The notes beneath the pieces were generated by a model. That model did no database searches and was not told where the DNA came from. It was given only the letters and a program-made list of their open reading frames with translations. A stretch of DNA of 64,000 bases from Nansenia antarctica (taxonomy: Eukaryota > Chordata > Actinopteri > Argentiniformes > Microstomatidae): the NCBI GenBank assembly GCA_963989245.1, contig OZ022340.1:46679627-46743626 (forward strand), read 5' to 3'. Shown in pieces: positions 37,101 to 42,576 of this stretch (its first letter is position 1; each line of letters begins with the position of its first letter). The position numbers and the translations under genes were made by a program.

Positions 37101-40100
37101 TGGGGGCGGGGGGGAGGGGGAAGCCAGAGTCATTTATCAGCCTGACGGCTGAGGGGTAGAAGCTGAGCCTGTGGCGGGCCTTCAGTGCCTTAGGCAGCCG
37201 CAACCTTCTTCCAGAGGGAAGCAGGGTGAGGAGGCCGTGGTCGGGGTGGAAGGGGTCTGCCATGATCTTCCTTGCCCTCCTCAGAGCCCTGGTGTCATGC
37301 AGGGAGTTGAGGGAGGGCAAGGGACAGCCGATCACCCTCTCTGCTGAACGTAGCACCCGCTGCAACTTGGCCTTGTTCTTGGTCGTTGCAGCAGGGAACC
37401 AGGTGATGATGGAGTGGGTGAGGATGGACTCTATGATGGCCGTGTAAAACTGGACCATCATGGACCTCGGCAGCCTGAGTTTCCTCAGCTGCCGGAGGAA
37501 GAACATCCTCTTCTGGGCCTTCTTCGTGAGGGCCTCGGTGTTCTGCTCCCACTTTAGGTCCCGGGAGATGGTCATGCCTAGAAAGCGGCATGACTCCACG
37601 GAGGCCACCGGGGTACCTCCCAGCGTGATGGGAGGGGGCAGGGCTGCTTTCCTTCGGAAGTCCACCACCATCTCCACTGTTTTCAGAGCATTTAGCTCCA
37701 GATTGTTTAAACTGCACCAGCTCTGCAGCCCCTCGATCTCACCCCTGTAGGCAGATTCGTCCCCCCCGGAGATGAGGCCCACCAGGGTGGTGTCGTCTGC
37801 AAACTTCAGGAGCTTGACCGAGGGGTGGCGGGAGACACAGCTGTTGGTGTAAAGGGAGAATAGTGCTGGAGACAGGACGCAGCCCTGCGGGGAGCCCGTG
37901 CTGGTGGACCTGGAGCTGGAAATGCTCTTCCCCAGCTTCACCCGCTGAGACCTGTCAGTCAGGAAGTCTGTGATCCACCTGCAGGTGGAGTCCGGCACCT
38001 GCAGAAGGGATAGCTGGTGCTCCAGGATGTGTGGGAGGATCGTGTTGAAGGCCGAGCTGAAGTCCACGAACAGGATCCTGGCGTAGTTGCCTGCAGTGTC
38101 TAGGTGTTCTAGTACGTAGTGCAGAGCCATGTTCACGGCGTCCTCCGTGGATCTATTGGCTCTGTACGCGAACTGCAGGGGGTCCAGCACAGGATCCGTG
38201 ATGAGCTTCAGGTAGGCCAGGACAAGGCGCTCCAGGACCTTCATGACGACAGAGGTCAGAGCGACGGGTCTGTAGTCGTTGAGGCCTGTGACCTTGGCCT
38301 TCTTGGGGACGGGGATGATGGTTGATGCCTTGAAGCACGCTGGGACGTGACACAGCTCCAGCGAGGCGTTGAAGATGTGGGTAAACACCGGGGCCAGCTG
38401 GTCGGCGCAGTGCTTCAGGACAGAGGGAGAGACGGAATCCGGACCAGCTGCCTTCCGGGGATTCTGCCTCTTAAACAGTCTGTTTACCTCTCGCACTGTG
38501 ACAGAGAGAGGGGGTGGGGAAAGGGGGGTGGGGGTGGGCGGGGCGGGTGAGGAGGGGGGAGGGAGGGGGGGGGAGGGGGGAGGGTGGGGGTAGCAGGAGG
38601 GACATTGGCCCCCCTGGGGGACGGGGGTGGTGGTTGTAGCCGGGGGGTGTGGAGGGAGAGGGCGGGGGTGGGCGGGAACCTCTCTTTCTCAAACCTACAG
38701 TAGAACTCGTTCAGCTCGTTAGCGAGAGGGAGGTTGTCGGACATCAGCGGGGACCTGGGTTTGTAGTTGGTGATGGTCTTTAGGCCTTTCCAGACGGAGG
38801 CGGAATCCCCCTCAGAGAGCTGTTGCTGCAGCTTCTCCGAAAAGCGATGCTTCGCCTCCTTCACCGCTTTGGCGAACCTGTACTTGGCCTGCTTGACCCG
38901 GTCCACGTCCCCACTGCGCCTAGCCACCTCCTTCTCTGACCTCAGACGCCTGAGTTGGGATGAAAACCAGGGCTTGTCGTTGTTGAAGGACTTCCTGGAG
39001 CGGAGGGGGACACACACCTCCTCGCCAAAGCTGATAAATAATGTAACAGTGTCTGTGTATACATCCAGATTGTTACCAGCCTCTGGCCCCGCCCACTCCA
39101 CCAAGTCCTGGTCACAGCCTGCACTCTCCAACCAGGCGCAGAGTCGCTAACATGCCTCACTGGACCACACCCTGAATCGCCGTACAACAGGTTTAGAGAG
39201 TTTTAACCTCTGCCTGTAGCGAGGGATCAGGTGTATGAGGATGTGGTCACTGTAGCCCAGTGCAGCACGGGGGACAGAATGGTAGGCTTGACGAGCTGTA
39301 CAGTAGCAATGGTCCAGAGTGTTCACCCGCCTGGTGGGACACGTGACTTGCTGCCTGTATTTGGGGAGCGCCCGGCTAAGATTAGCCTGGTTAAAATCCC
39401 CCAAAACAACAACAAAACTGTCCGGGTAACTACGTTCCACACTCATCAATTGCTCTGCCAGTGTGTCTACTGCTGCGGTGACGTCAGCATCAGGTGGAAT
39501 GTAGACACACGCGAGAATCCAGGAAGAGTAATCCAGCTCAGGCCCGGGGCCATTGATAGAAGGAAAAACCTTTTAAACCTCTCTAAACCTAGTTTCTTTT
39601 TGGGGGTTTTATATAGACACTGGAGAAACAGAGAAACGGTACAAGGTAGCAATATACGTTTTTAGGGACACGGTAGAGGGGAAAAGCGGGTGTCTTCAGG
39701 GACACAGTGGAGGGGAAAGCGGGTGTCTTCAGGGACACAGTAGAGGGGGAAAGCGGGTGTCTTCAGGGACACAGTAGAGGGGGAAAGCGGGTGTCTTCAG
39801 GGACACAGTAGAGGGGGAAAGCGGGTGTCTTCAGGGACACAGTAGAGGGGGAAAGCGGGTGTCTTCAGGGACACAGTAGAGGGGAAAGCGGGTGTCTTCA
39901 GGGACACAGTAGAGGGGAAAAGCGGGTGTCTTCAGGGACACAGTAGAGGGGGAAAGCGGGTGTCTTCAGGGACACAGTAGAGGGGAAAGCGGGTGTCTTC
40001 AGGGACACAGTAGAGGGGAAAGCGGGTGTCTTCAGGGACACAGTAGAGGGGAAAAGCGGGTGTCTTCAGGGACACAGTAGAGGGGAAAAGCGGGTGTCTT

Positions 40101-42520
40101 CAGGGACACAGTAGAGGGGAAAGCGGGTGTCTTCAGGGACACAGTAGAGGGGAAAAGCGGGTGTCTTCAGGGACACAGTAGAGGGGAAAAGCGGGTGTCT
40201 TCAGGGACACGGTAGAGGGGAAAAGCGGGTGTCTTCAGGGACACAGTAGAGGGGAAAAGCGGGTGTCTTCAGGGACACGGTAGAGGGGAAAAGCGGGTGT
40301 CTTCAGGGACACGGTAGAGGGGAAAAGCGGGTGTCTTCAGGGACACTGTAGAGGGGAAAAGCGGGTGTCTTCAGGGACACAGTAGAGGGGAAAGCGGGTG
40401 TCTTCAGGAGACGCAGCTTGTGGTGCACTTCACACCTTGTGTTTAGATCAGAGGATGGGCGGCTGTGTCTCAGGAGGTAGAGCTGGCGTCTTATGATCGC
40501 AAGGTTGGCAGATCGGTGGTTCAAGCCCCAGCTGGCCACATGTCGAAGTGTCCTTGGGCAAGATACTTAACCCCAAAATTGCTCCCAATGAGCGGGCCGG
40601 CGCCTTGCATGGTAGCTTGTCGCCATTGGTGTGTGAATGTGTGTGTGAATGGGTGAATGAGAGGCCATTGTAAAGCGCTTTGGAATAAGGCGTTATATAA
40701 GTCAGTCCATTTACCATTTACCATTTGTGTTTGCTGTAGCAGCGGGTATACCCCATTGTAGCAGCGGCATTGAGGTATACCCCACTGTAGCAGCGGCATT
40801 GAGGTATACCCCACTGCAATGTCCATGTGCTCGTATTAATCACAGGCACACTGTAGACTTCTTTTAATCAAAGTAAGGATGTTGTTGGATTGCTGAAGTC
40901 CTCTTCTGTCTCCAAGATGGGGTTTTATATTCCAAAAATACCCCCCCAAAATGTTACTTTTGCTTTCATCATGACATCTCGTCATTACTGTACCTCATAC
41001 CTGCCACCTACAATACAAGCACAACACAGGTGGATCGAAACACAAATAACGCAACTTGAATAATGGAGGCAAAATCTCTTTCCTTCATTTGGGGAAAATT
41101 AAACCCCATCACAGAGACCAAAAAGCACCTAAACAATACAGCAACATTTTCTTTGACATAATCCAAAATCAAAAACTGCAAAACAGCTTTATACTATCTT
41201 ATCCTGAAGTGATTTTGAAAATGTAAGGATACTGGGTGGTAGAACGCACATATCTAGGAAAGGTCATGAAAGGAGGGTCCTGAAATTTGATCGAGTGCAA
41301 AGATAGAATTTTGTTTTTACTCACAGGGGTAAACATTGTCATTCTTCAGATAATATTGGATATTGTAATTGATGACGTTTGTGTTGTTGCAGGTTCTGGT
41401 GGGAGAGTGAGGGTGTGTTCACGCTGCAGCAGAGGGCCGAGCTGCGAAGGCACTCCCTGTCTCGTGTCGTCTGTGACAACAGTGAAGTCAAAGAGGTTCC
41501 CCTTGACCCCTTCAGTCTGGAGAAATACCCAGACGGGTTTATTTTGTGTGACGACATCCCATCCATGAGCCTGGACGCCTGGGGAGAGGACCCAAGCACA
41601 GGTGTGATAAGTCTGATTTCTCATTTATAATGTTGTAACGTTAATATAAGGTTCTATCTCCATTTTTGTCAAAATTTTGTTTTTTTACATAATCTGATCC
41701 ATTAGGTGTTTATTAATGCCTGTGTGGTGTTATTTTTAAAATGTTGACATTTTTGAGTTAGTAATGAATAAAATACAAAGGTTCCATCTCACAAAACATA
41801 ATGGAATGTAAAAACGCTCAATATCTCTGAACTACCCTAAACGGAGATAGAACCAGATAATTCTAAGCTCACGATGTGTATTAAATCAAAATGCTTGGTG
41901 CTAATCTTAGTGTCAGCACCCATCCCACCCATATGTGCTTGTTGTGCATCTAATTCCAAAACCATGGGCATTAATATGGAGTTGGTCCCACCTTTGCTGC
42001 TATAACAGCTTCCACTCTTCTGGGAAGACTTTCTACTAGATTTTAGAATATGGATGGGGGGATTTGCTCCCATTCAGCCACAAGAGCATTAATGAGGTCG
42101 GGCACTGATGTTGGGCGAGAACCTGACCTTTCTCTCCAGGGTCTCGACTGTTGTCATAGGCACTGCATAAACCACTGGAAGATCCAGGCCTTGAACCTCC
42201 CCGGCAGGCCTTGTTTTGTCCACCTTGGTGAGCCAGGCATCAAGCTCTTAGCTGTTAGTTTTCTGGATGGAGAGAGCATCTTTGAGGCTGCAGTCAAAGA
42301 TCTTGATTGGCTGCTCTGTAACGGACAGCTGTTAGCCGGAACCGGAGGTTTCCAGCTCATCCTTGCCCAGGTGATGAGCTTCTCTAGGCCTTTGAGTATC
42401 CACCTGCTGCCCGGGACAGATGTAGTAGTGACAGTCAGGTCGTCCATGAATGCTCTTATTGGGGGCTGTCGTCGCACTCCAGTCTTGGTCAAAGGGCCCC
42501 TGCATTCCACCTCTGCTGAC

Positions 42521-42576
<56 letters not shown>

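Noticed and set aside
37084..38496. Minus ORF of 470 codons as a host gene
   Set aside because: L2-group LINE reverse transcriptase (FADDTT motif) in tpo intron 10.
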